Of a stretch of 64,000 nucleotides of DNA, positions 44,467-53,465 are shown piece by piece. The notes beneath the pieces are model-generated. The model was not told the origin of the DNA, ran no database searches, and worked only from the letters and a program-made list of their open reading frames with translations. The stretch spans positions 124,001 through 188,000 of the forward strand of contig NW_006763303.1 of assembly GCF_000218685.1 (NCBI RefSeq), in the 5' to 3' direction. Position 1 is the stretch's first letter. Every line of letters begins with the position of its first letter. Source of the DNA: Serpula lacrymans var. lacrymans S7.9 (lineage: Eukaryota; Basidiomycota; Agaricomycetes; Boletales; Serpulaceae). The translations under genes and the position numbers were made by a program.

Positions 44467-47400
44467 CTAAGGCTCGACTTCCAGGCGAGACCAAATTCCG
44501 GAGGTAGTGGTAAAATTTTCGGGCATAGGTTGAAAGAGGGAATTAAAAAGGTTTGAATCCATGCCTCTAAGCTTCCTGGGAGCTGAGGGATTCCTAGAAT
44601 AAAATTTGCGAACAGCATCGCGGGAGTTTTCCAGATGGGATTCTGGTTCCCATGTTCTGTCCTCGTCTCCATAGCCTTTCCATAGGACCAGGAACTCTAA
44701 TTTTCCACGCTTCAAGCGTGCATCTACCACCCGTTCGACTTCGAACTCTTCTTCACCTTCCTGGGTGACTACCACCGGACCGGGCCGGTCTACGCGCTGT
44801 CCCGGTAGCGGTCCTTTGTAGGGTTTCACACGGCTAATGTTAACCGTGGGTACCACCCTCATTCGTTTTGGGAGTTCCAGCTCCACCGCATTAGGTTTGA
44901 CTTCCTTAATCCGGTAAGGGCCAATCCACTTTTCGGTCAGTTTTCTAGACTGCCGGTCTTTTAATTTTAAGTGGTCGGTGTCTAACCAGACCAGGTCGCC
45001 GACCTTGTAATCAGGGGCCTTAGAGCGTCTACGCTCTGCCCTGTCTTTCATCTGCTCCGCAGTTTTAAATAGCGCTTTGCGCGTTTCGTCCAAGACAGAC
45101 TTCATGTCTTTTGCCATGTTCCCAGCAGCCTCGTTTTTGCTTTTGCCAGGTTCTACACCCATTCTGGGGAGGTACGATCTAGTAACCTCGAATGGTGCCT
45201 TTCCTGTAGCCGACGACTGTTTAATATTATAAGAGAACTGGGCTATCTTTAGCCACTTGGCCCAATCTGTCTGTCTGTCGTTAATAAATATCCGGAGATA
45301 CTGTTTCAACTCCTGGTTGAGTCTCTCCGTTTGTCCATCGGTTTGCGGATGGAACGCCGTGGATAATTTAGGTTTGATGCCCAGCATCCGGCACAATTCT
45401 TTCGTAAACTCGCTAGCAAATTGCGGTCCTCTATTGGAGATTACCGTTTCTGGTAACCCATGGATGGACCATACGGAATCCTTAAATAGGTCTGCCGTAC
45501 CGGCGGCGGTGATGGTTTTGTTGGTGGGTATGAATACCACTTCTTTGGAGAAGCGGTCTACGACCACCATTACTGAATTGTACCCGTTTGACTCGGGCAG
45601 ATCCGTCGTGAAGTCCACCGATATATCCTGCCAGGGGCCAGCTGGTATCGGGTTCGGCATGAGTTTACCGGCCGGCAGTTGATGGGAATTCTTGGCCATG
45701 GCGCATCTCAGACAGGATTTTACGTATTCCTGTACATTTTTGACCATGCCCGGCCACATGTAGTTTCTGGAGATCAACTCCATCGTTCGTTGCCATCCAG
45801 GGTGCCCAGCCACTGGAGTGTCATGATGTCTATCTATTGCCTTGATCCTTGCGGACTCAGGCACATAGATTTTGTTTTTGAAATGAAAGAGCCCGTCTTT
45901 CCATAAATAGTTTTTATTGCCGTCAAGGCGTGCCTTTTCCTCTGGGGAGATGTCTTTCCTGAAGACTTCCAGGAGGTCGGAATCTTGCCCGATTCTAACA
46001 TTGGCAACTCTTGATTGATCTATCAGGGTGACACCTTTGTTGTCATCTTCAATGCCGTTGGCATGATCCTCTCTTCTAGATAAAGCATCCGCTTTCCCCA
46101 TTGAGCTTCCTGGTTTATGAATTAATTTATAATTGAACCTTGACAAGTACACCGCGTAGCGGGCCTGTCTCCGGTTCAGGTCTCGGGCCGTCATGAAGTA
46201 CTCTAGGTTCTTATGATCGGTCCAAATTTCGAATTGGTGCCTAGCACCTTCTAAGTAGTGCCGCCAGTGCTCTAAAGCTCTAATGATGGCCAGCATCTCC
46301 TTGTCGTATATTTGATAGTTACGCTCTGTAGGCGACAAACTATACGATAAATAGGCACAAGGCCTCCAAAGATCATCAGGGCATTTGATTGATAGAACAG
46401 CCCCAGTGGCGAAGTCAGAAGAGTCGGTTTCTAGCCGGAACTCTTTGTCTAATTCAGGGAATGCCAATATGGGCGCTGTTGTAAATGCCTGTTTAAGCTT
46501 ATCAAAAGCTTCCTGTTCTTTGGCGCCCCAATGCCAAACAAGGTCCTTTTTGGTGAGATCGTTCAACGGTCTCGTGATTTTTGCGAAGTCTTCAATAAAC
46601 CTTTGGTAGAAATTACCTAAGCCTAGGAAGGCCCTAACTCCTTTGACGCGAGTAGGTTCTGGCCATTCCAAAATAGCTTGAACTTTCTCAGGGTTCATCC
46701 TGATTCCGTTCTGGCCTATGATCATACCGAGGAAGTCTACTTCCTTTACTTTAAAATTACATTTTTCGGGTTTAACGAATAGGTCCCGTTCCTGTAAGCG
46801 TCGAAGGACTTCTTGCACGATCCTGTCATGCTCAGCCTCATCGTCCGACTTTGTAAATATTAATAAATCGTCAATGTAAATGACGACACAGTTTTCCATA
46901 TCCGCAAAGATCTCGTTCATCATGCTCTGGAAGGTCGCCGGTGAATTGGTCAACCCAAAGAACATAACAAGGGGTTCGAAAGATCCTCGGTGGCACGTGA
47001 ACGCGGCCTTCCAAGCATCTTCCTCTTTGATTCGTACATTGTTGTACCCCCATCTGAGATCCATCTTTGTCAGGATCTTGGCGCCAGCCAATTTGTCCAC
47101 TAGCTGACTAATCAAAGGCAGAGGATACGCATTTTTAACCGTGTGCTCATTCACGTAACGATAGTCCATAATCATTCGCTTTTTACCATCCTTTTTAGGA
47201 ATGAAGAACACCGGGGACGTCATAGGACTTTTGGAAGGTCTGATGTAACCCTTCCTAAGTTGTTCGTCTATGAAACTAGATACCTCGTCTCTTTTGGGAG
47301 CAGAGAGCGGTATCATGTGTCCCTTCCTTGGTTTGAAGGTGTCTTTCAAATCTATAGCATGGTCCCAAGGCTTAGCCTCTGGGAAGCGCTCTGATTTGTG

Positions 47401-48363
47401 TTTTGAAAAGACCTTCCAGAAGTCGTGGTACTCAGGAGGTACCAGCCTCTTAATCTCTTCCTCAGGTTTTACCTCATCATCATCATCGTCGATCTTTTCT
47501 AAAGATCTGAGCTCGTAAACGTGACTAGCGTTTAACTTTTTGAGACGCTCATTGTGACGGACATGATTTGGTTTACCCAAGTTTACACATTCCTGGGGAC
47601 AATGTGACAATGTGACAACCCCTGTCTGCCAGTTGATCTCAGGATTGTGTTTAAATAGCCAGGTCCAGCCTAAGATTAAATTAATCTTCCCTAGTTGGGT
47701 AGCCTCGGCAGTGACTCGTTCTCTGTGTCCTTGGTATTCGACCACAAAAGAACATTTGTGTGTAATACAGCCACCTGCGTTAAGCGTACCGTCAACGTTA
47801 TAGACGGGAATAGACGTTTCTAATTTTACAAGGGGGAGTCCAATTTGCTCCGCCCAGACCTGATCTATGAAGATCCCGTTAGCGCCTGAATCAAGCAGTG
47901 CGCTCGTTGAGTGTACTTTGCCCCTGGCAAGGTTTTCCACGCCAACGTCTAAACGGATCTCCTTTTGGAATAAATATGTGCACATCAACACACGCCTTGG
48001 GATTTCGGGAAAGGGTGGCTCCGAAGAAGAAGAAGAAGAAGAAGAAAAAGAAGGAATCTTGAATGACACATGTTTTTCTATTTTTGTTTTACCAGAATCA
48101 AGCACCCTAGTGTTTGTCTCGCCGGGGCCACGCTCCAAGGGAGACGCTGGTGCAGCGGTAGTATTATAAATATTGCAGTTACATTTCTTCATACAAGTAC
48201 ATACTTCTGATAACAAATTTAAAAACTTATTTACAAATTGGGGAGCCATCCCCGTCATTCCGTTATTGCTCGTGCAACACCCCGGAGCAGGGGCCACTTT
48301 GTTGTGGTTTACTTCATTTTTACCAGGAGCTAAGGCACCCAAGTGACCTAAGCCCCGAATTCT
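44467..48363 (-). CDS. pol: Gypsy-2 Pol: protease, RT, RNase H, integrase, chromodomain
   Basis: About 1291 codons from the annotated frame start at 48342, in the -1 frame relative to gag. The frame is open from the slippery site and has no ATG near its start, so it should be made as a Gag-Pol fusion. Domains in order: protease (ALLDSGANGIFID), RT with VVIYIDDLLIF, RNase H (RLETDSSDFA, YQIYDKEML, WTDHKNLEYF) and the integrase HHCC finger (HHDTPVAGHPGW, CLRCAM). The integrase core follows (VDFTTDLPES, VISNRGPQF, DGQTERLNQ), then a GPY-type module (KWIGPYRIKEV) and a C-terminal chromodomain (EEFEVERVVDAR, LVLWKGYGDEDRTWEPE). The usual second catalytic Asp (SDRGPQF in the Gypsy-1 copies) is Asn here, AAT at 45435-45433. 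Confidence 0.92.
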   Translation of the reverse strand, partial: RIRGLGHLGALAPGKNEVNHNKVAPAPGCCTSNNGMTGMAPQFVNKFLNLLSEVCTCMKKCNCNIYNTTAAPASPLERGPGETNTRVLDSGKTKIEKHVSFKIPSFSSSSSSSSEPPFPEIPRRVLMCTYLFQKEIRLDVGVENLARGKVHSTSALLDSGANGIFIDQVWAEQIGLPLVKLETSIPVYNVDGTLNAGGCITHKCSFVVEYQGHRERVTAEATQLGKINLILGWTWLFKHNPEINWQTGVVTLSHCPQECVNLGKPNHVRHNERLKKLNASHVYELRSLEKIDDDDDEVKPEEEIKRLVPPEYHDFWKVFSKHKSERFPEAKPWDHAIDLKDTFKPRKGHMIPLSAPKRDEVSSFIDEQLRKGYIRPSKSPMTSPVFFIPKKDGKKRMIMDYRYVNEHTVKNAYPLPLISQLVDKLAGAKILTKMDLRWGYNNVRIKEEDAWKAAFTCHRGSFEPLVMFFGLTNSPATFQSMMNEIFADMENCVVIYIDDLLIFTKSDDEAEHDRIVQEVLRRLQERDLFVKPEKCNFKVKEVDFLGMIIGQNGIRMNPEKVQAILEWPEPTRVKGVRAFLGLGNFYQRFIEDFAKITRPLNDLTKKDLVWHWGAKEQEAFDKLKQAFTTAPILAFPELDKEFRLETDSSDFATGAVLSIKCPDDLWRPCAYLSYSLSPTERNYQIYDKEMLAIIRALEHWRHYLEGARHQFEIWTDHKNLEYFMTARDLNRRQARYAVYLSRFNYKLIHKPGSSMGKADALSRREDHANGIEDDNKGVTLIDQSRVANVRIGQDSDLLEVFRKDISPEEKARLDGNKNYLWKDGLFHFKNKIYVPESARIKAIDRHHDTPVAGHPGWQRTMELISRNYMWPGMVKNVQEYVKSCLRCAMAKNSHQLPAGKLMPNPIPAGPWQDISVDFTTDLPESNGYNSVMVVVDRFSKEVVFIPTNKTITAAGTADLFKDSVWSIHGLPETVISNRGPQFASEFTKELCRMLGIKPKLSTAFHPQTDGQTERLNQELKQYLRIFINDRQTDWAKWLKIAQFSYNIKQSSATGKAPFEVTRSYLPRMGVEPGKSKNEAAGNMAKDMKSVLDETRKALFKTAEQMKDRAERRRSKAPDYKVGDLVWLDTDHLKLKDRQSRKLTEKWIGPYRIKEVKPNAVELELPKRMRVVPTVNISRVKPYKGPLPGQRVDRPGPVVVTQEGEEEFEVERVVDARLKRGKLEFLVLWKGYGDEDRTWEPESHLENSRDAVRKFYSRNPSAPRKLRGMDSNLFNSLFQPMPENFTTTSGIWSRLEVEP

Positions 48364-49415
48364 TTTCCCTGAGCCTTCATTTCGTTGACCTGTTGGTCAT
48401 AGAAGAAGGCCCGGATTTCGTCGTAAGAACGACCGGCCAAAGAGTTGAGCCGATCGTCCGGCTTCTCGATTTCTAGTTGGCACGCCTGGCGCCCTTGATT
48501 ATTTTTTTGTTGGGCAGCCTGTGCCCTGTTTCTACAGTCTCGGGACATGTGTCCCTCTTGGCTGCAGTTGTAACAGTTGCCCTTGAATCTGCGCATTTGT
48601 CCGCCTTGGACCGCGCCGATATCCATAGGAGCACCCTGTCCTGGCTGCAGCCCGAACGGCTTGAACCCGTGAGAGTGATTATGATGTTGGTTTGATGACC
48701 CAGGGCGCCTCTGGGGTGTGTTGTTTTGTTTGGTGGACCCGCCACCTTGGTGCATGGTATAGAGCTCTATGGCTCTACCGACTCGTCGTACTTCCTCAGC
48801 CGCCAGGGCCAAGTTGTCACTTCGTGTATCCTGCAGATAGATCTGTTCTGCAATGCGAGGGTTCACATTGCGTTCTAGCAGTTCCACTGCATGTTCATTG
48901 CCAAGACCCCCTTGGATTGAGAGGGCCAGGAACCGGGTTACGAAATCATCCGTTCTCATGTTTCCTTGTTTGAAGGAACGGATTTGCTGACGCGCCCAGT
49001 CACGCTCAGCTTGCGGTTTGAAATATTTTTCGATCTCGGTTTTGAGATCGTCCCAGGTGGGCCACACACCCGCGGTGTAGCATTCCTGGAGTCTTACTTG
49101 GGCGTATCGACCCACCACAGGTCCTTTTAGGCGAGATAGCACCGCAGTGGCTACCTCAAAATCGTCGGCAAACGCGTCCCAGTTCGCCTTGACCCAAATC
49201 TGGAGCTTGATCCACCATTCGGCAAATCGCGCTCTGTCTCCTTCGAAGGCGCCAGGGTCAGCGACGACTTCGACTTTCTTGTTAAACTTTTTCTCTACCG
49301 AGGGGGTTGCTACAGGGGGGTTGGCCTGTATCTCGGCGAGCTGCGAGGTTAATGCAGCTATCTGCGTACGCATTGCGTGCAGTAGCGCATTCATGTCTTG
49401 GGGTTGCGACGACAT
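48348..49415 (-). CDS. gag: Gypsy-2 Gag
   Basis: 355 aa from ATG 49415 (MSSQPQDMNALLHAMRTQIA) to TAG 48350-48348. N-terminal coiled-coil-like stretch, then a capsid region typical of Ty3/Gypsy (FAEWWIKLQIWVKANWDAFA, FKQGNMRTDDFVTRFLAL). A Gln/His/Gly-rich linker and one CCHC zinc knuckle follow (CYNCSQEGHMSRDC). Gag builds the intracellular particle and packages the RNA. The reading frame is intact. The slippery heptamer GGGAAAA lies five codons before the stop. Confidence 0.92.
   Translation of the reverse strand: MSSQPQDMNALLHAMRTQIAALTSQLAEIQANPPVATPSVEKKFNKKVEVVADPGAFEGDRARFAEWWIKLQIWVKANWDAFADDFEVATAVLSRLKGPVVGRYAQVRLQECYTAGVWPTWDDLKTEIEKYFKPQAERDWARQQIRSFKQGNMRTDDFVTRFLALSIQGGLGNEHAVELLERNVNPRIAEQIYLQDTRSDNLALAAEEVRRVGRAIELYTMHQGGGSTKQNNTPQRRPGSSNQHHNHSHGFKPFGLQPGQGAPMDIGAVQGGQMRRFKGNCYNCSQEGHMSRDCRNRAQAAQQKNNQGRQACQLEIEKPDDRLNSLAGRSYDEIRAFFYDQQVNEMKAQGKEFGA
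48363..48369 (-). promoter_or_regulatory. Putative -1 frameshift slippery site (GGGAAAA)
   Basis: In the gag frame the codons CAG GGA AAA read as the canonical heptamer G GGA AAA (X XXY YYZ). Slipping back one base continues AGA ATT CGG GGC TTA..., which is open into the pol frame. The gag stop follows 13 nt downstream of the heptamer. A stimulatory RNA structure was not modelled. Confidence 0.65.
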
Positions 49416-49921
49416 GTCGACTTGTTCTCTTTGGGTAACGTAAAAATAGGTAACTGGGGGTCCCCGCTTGCTATCTGCGGATCAACCTCTTCCCAGCTGA
49501 GTATCGGATCTCAATCTCCGACTACCCACACTATAGTATTTAAAAAGGTATATAAAAATGTGTTTGTAATAAACCCTGGTCCGAACGGTTGTCAGGGGGT
49601 GGTCCACTTGTTAAGCTGTCAACCCTTCTCCAGACTGGCGGAGGCAAGTGCCCGGCCTGGTCAGAGGTATTCGAAAGTGAAAGTTTGTATTCTAAATCTA
49701 ATCAACAGTGGTTCCACACCGACTGCTGAGCTAAGGTACTCCCCTTAATGCTGGGGGCCGCGTATCGAAGGTTTGCGTTCTTCTCCCGAAGCACTACAAG
49801 GCCGTCGCTAGGAGCGCACCTATCTGCTATGTGGGATATTCCTAACCGCTAACCAATCTCCTTCACCCTGGAGTCCGGGTGCCCAATGGGACTTTTGCAC
49901 ACACGTGCGAGAGAGTAGAAG

Positions 49922-49931
49922 AGCGAGTCCT
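49922..49931 (-). promoter_or_regulatory. Gypsy-2 self-priming primer-binding site
   Basis: Two bases inside the 5' LTR, the element-sense sequence AGGACTCGCT is the exact reverse complement of AGCGAGTCCT at 50054-50045 in the LTR. That is about 26 nt downstream of a TATATATA box (50087-50080), i.e. at the expected mRNA 5' end. This matches the Tf1-type self-priming layout and no tRNA-type TGG site is seen. Confidence 0.65.
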
Positions 49932-49933
49932 AA

Positions 49934-50320
49934 TGTAACAACCAAGAGTTAGTTACTCTGGCGCACACAAGAACACACTATAAAGAAGATGTTGAGGGAG
50001 TGGTTACCCCTTAAGCTGCAGAGAGTTTGTTGGTATACAACAGGAGGACTCGCTGAGGAGTCTCCTGGATCTATTGGGGTATATATACTACTACAGGTTG
50101 TTTGTACATGTGTACTATACAGTTGATGAAGGCAGTGGCTGATGATGTCATAGGGCCTAGCCCGTATGGCCAGCTCCACTGTGTGAGAGAGTTAAGTCTA
50201 AAAGTAAAAGAAAGGCAACGCGGCGCGAGAAAGGGAAATGCCGCGTGGCACTTAAAGTATAAAGTTAAAGCGGAGAATAAAAAAGGAAAGGAGATGTCCG
50301 GAAATTGTGTTATCGTAACA
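49934..50320 (-). repeat. Gypsy-2 5' LTR
   Basis: 387 bp, appears identical to 44069-44455. TATATATA at 50080-50087 (read on the minus strand) and predicted transcript start near 50054. TG...CA ends. Confidence 0.93.
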
Positions 50321-51554
50321 ATCAGTCGCTCGCCTTGCCTGGTTGGAGCGTGGGTGGGTAATTTTTGAGCTGGAGAAGGTTCATCCCCTTGCGTCGCCCA
50401 TGTTCATCGCTGTCCCATTCACTTGGGTACACTTATCTTTTGTCCATCGTCTTCGCTACAGCTACACCTATCACACGCTCCCTGGGACTCACTTGTTCCA
50501 AATTGGAACTACTCCTCTCCCTCCCTTGTTTGATCAGGTGGTCCAACTCAACCAGTCCATTGGTAAGGCCATGGAACTGTCGGATTTGGACTAGGTGGTG
50601 GACCGGTGGCTCCAGTTTCTTTTTCTTCAGCAGAACATTCATTTACAGTGCGATTATTTTTGATTTTTGAATCATTTTTATGGACACATATTTTTTTAGA
50701 ATGCCTGACTGACAATAAAGGAACTGTGTTGATACTGATAGTGTTTTGCCTTGCCCTTTTTTTACTGCATCTTCCCATGACATCATGATTTTCCTGCTCT
50801 CTTTTTGCTATTGGACTTTACTTTATGGCTGTACAAACCTGTGACATTACTCACAGCATTCATTGTTCTATCTCTTTCTTTTCCTTTTTTTGACAATCTT
50901 ATCCTGTACTACCTACGCAGGATTTGTCAGCATACATTCCTTCCTTCATGTTCTTTCTCATTCTTTTTGCACAGCTATACTGTGCATAGCCTACTTTTCT
51001 TTTACTATATAAACCCCTGTATTTTACCTTGTAAAAAAAAAAACAACAAGAACTCCAATCCAGACTTCTTCTCTACTCTCAAGTTCACTACTCTGCTACT
51101 TGTGATCCAGTGTGGTCACAACACTTCCCACTTTTACCACTGTCAACTGCTGTCATCGTCACTTCCCACTTTTGAAGTCATTGTCATCCCTTTCGATTAG
51201 AGTCCTTCTGAGCACTACAGTTTGTGCGTCAGGAGCCTGCTATCACTGGGAACCTCGTCATATTGTCGTTCTCAAACCTACCTTGTGCTACGATTAGCAA
51301 GGTAGTGCTCGTCTATACTCGTCACAAAGCCCCTATCCTTCTATAAATTCAACTATCCCTCCTCCTCAAAACCCACACTCATACACCTCTGGGTTTTACT
51401 TTGAAGGATCTTTATACGTACCACCCCACGAACAACCAGACCACTCCACTGTTCTAGGAGGCAAAGCCCATAAACAAGTTCCGTGGAATCTGGGAGCATT
51501 GTGTGTTAGTTTGTTTTGTGTGTGGTTTTCTAACTGCAGTTCTCATCATCGACA

Positions 51555-51963
51555 CCGTGCAGCTGCAGCTCTACATCTCAGTGAAGTGATTATACATACC
51601 TGTCTGGCCCTCTCCTGCTGATGCTCTTTTCACACCGAAGGTGTCGGATGAGCTTGTAGTTGATGTTCTAACCCCTAATACACTCTTTGTCAATTAATGG
51701 AAGACTTCATGCTGCACATCACTGGTGTACCAACCATGATCAATATCAAGAGGGAGGATGAAATGTAATCTCTCTAGAGGTGGTGGTGAATGGGCTTTGT
51801 CGTGGCGCTGTCGTTCTCGTGACGTGTGACAAACTGTGACTAATTCGTAACGAAAACTCAGTCATACAGGACCTGAGGCCTGAGGAGAGAAAGATTGATG
51901 TAATCGTCATGACTAAATCTAGTACGTACACCATCATCCGTCTGTTCTACTTCACTCACCCCA
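51555..51963. other. Host flank to the right of the composite insertion
   Basis: The first ~35 bp continue the coiled-coil reading frame on the minus strand. The rest holds no supported gene. A GTATGTATAA donor-like site on the minus strand at about 51600-51591 may mark an exon edge of the coiled-coil gene. Confidence 0.4.
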
Positions 51964-53465
51964 GTGCCTGTGCCCTTTTCATCTATAGTGGTTGACTGTA
52001 GGAAACGCTCACTCCCTGACGATTTTTTCCAGCGTGCAAAGAAGTCAAGGCTAGTCAAGACTGCACCATCAAAGCTAGGCTCGCCATCGTACTATAACAA
52101 GGCCTTACCTACGAGAGGATCTTGGACGACCGTCCTTCACCGGACAAGGTTATCCCTCCTGTCGCGCTCCTGTACCATGGCTTTGGCCTCTTCCTGGATA
52201 TCTGTCGGGGCCGTTTGGATATACAACAGCTGAAGGAAGTTAAACAGAAGGATCTAAAGTTGGCTGTTGATATTTTTGCACAGAAGATGTCTGGTTACTA
52301 CTGTGACGAGGACGAAAGGAGGGATGCAGCCCTTACCGCTATACACCACATTTTTAGCCATCGCACTGGCGTTCAGTTTCCGAGACCTATGGCTGCTTCC
52401 ATCAGTAAGGTAAGGTCGGATGACCACTTCATCGGAGACCACGGCACAGCACCTTGGATTGTTGTCATCAAAAACTGCCTAGCCAACATCAGTACAATTC
52501 CCTTCGTCGAGCTTACTGGTTATGTTGCACGTGCCAACAGCTAGGGCATGGAAGAACATCAGAATGTGTTTCGTGGCTGGAGGGTGCCGTGTCTCGGCCT
52601 GACTATTGTTGGTGAGTTAATCATTACTAAATTTTTGGTCTTGCGCATTATACTAGGTTGTGATGAGACATTCTATGCGATAATCGCTCTTGACCACCAA
52701 TACCGGGCTGCCCCCCTCACCTCGACTCTATCATGCCTTCCATCTGCGAACGATGGTGGCGACCGAAAGGCCCTCTATGCCGCCTTCACTGCAGCATCAG
52801 TTGTTCTAGCATACATATTAGAGGACGCCAGGACATTCCGACAATCACTGCCTCCAGACACACTCCGCCGGTTTCCAGCTATTACCAAGCTGGGCAAGTA
52901 CGGCTGCAAGTCCAACGGCGATGTCGAGTTTCAAATTCAAAAGCTTCATCCTGACCGACAAAACTACCGCCTGCTGTATATTGCCAAGACGAAGGACGGG
53001 AAGGAACTTATCACAAAGTTTGTGCGTCAGTATTCAATAGAGCTACATCAATGATGTACCAACCTCAACCATGCACCAAAAAAAATTCTGGGTTTCGAGA
53101 GGCTTCCTGGTGGCTGGAACGCAGTTGTTATGGAATATGTTTCGTCAGCCGCGCCGATCCTTAATTCAGAATGCCTCGCTGAGCATAGAAAGCGGTGGGA
53201 AAAGGAGTTGCGGAGGCTTGTGGAATCCTTCCATGAGAAAGGTTTCGTACACGGAGACCTATGTGACCCAAATATCATTTGCGACGACCAGAATAGGATG
53301 ATGCTCATCGACTTTGATTAGGGTGGCAATACCGGTGAGGTGTCCTATCCCACCGACGTGCTCAATCCAGAACTCACGGAAGGTCGAAACGCCACTGACC
53401 TGAGAATCACCAAAGACGACGACAATCGGGTCTTGCAGATCACTCTGGACAAGCTTCACCGGTGA
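51964..53465 (+). pseudogene. Agaricomycete kinase-like protein, decayed
   Basis: Reading on the plus strand: RAKKSRLVKTAPSKLGSPSY, then a one-base frameshift near 52106 into YERILDDRPSPDKVIPPVAL and GFGLFLDICRGRLDI. A TAG lies at 52542-52544, then an intron near 52612-52657. DETFYAIIALDHQYRAAPL follows, with a TGA at 53052-53054, then ILGFERLPGGWNAVVMEYVS. The catalytic-loop-like HGDLCDPNIICDDQNRMMLI comes next, then IDFD with a TAG (53319-53321) at the position usually Trp, followed by GGNTGEVSYPTDV. The HGDLxxxN...DFD pattern is that of the kinase-like orphan families common in agaricomycetes. Three stops plus a frameshift make it inactive. Its substrate is unknown even for intact relatives. 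Confidence 0.68.

Larger units (their letters stand above)
44069..50320 (-). mobile_element. Gypsy-2: structurally complete chromovirus
   Basis: 6252 bp on the minus strand: 5' LTR 49934-50320, primer site, gag 49415-48348, pol to 44467, polypurine tract AAGGGGGGTAG (44466-44456), 3' LTR 44069-44455. The two 387-bp LTRs look identical by eye, so insertion is recent. The target duplication is ATCGG (44064-44068) versus ATCAG (50321-50325), one mismatch, judged against the empty site in copy 2 of the 1.8-kb element near 21586. No stop or frameshift breaks gag or pol. Confidence 0.93.
42852..51554 (+). mobile_element. 1.8-kb TG...CA element, copy 3, carrying two nested insertions
   Basis: Pieces 42852-42897, 43530-44068 and 50326-51554 make about 1.81 kb collinear with copy 2 (TGTCATGCACCAAAGTTGAT...CATCATCGACA). 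Flanks ACGT (42848-42851) and CCGT (51555-51558) are a 4-bp duplication with one mismatch. Inside it are a Gypsy-1 solo LTR and the complete Gypsy-2 element. The carried reading frame (ATG 43794) stays in register across the Gypsy-2 insertion point, ending at 50594. Confidence 0.8.

Noticed and set aside
44237..44470. Identical short frames in both Gypsy-2 LTRs (also 50102-50368)
   Set aside because: They lie wholly in LTR sequence, are identical because the LTRs are identical, and have no domain.
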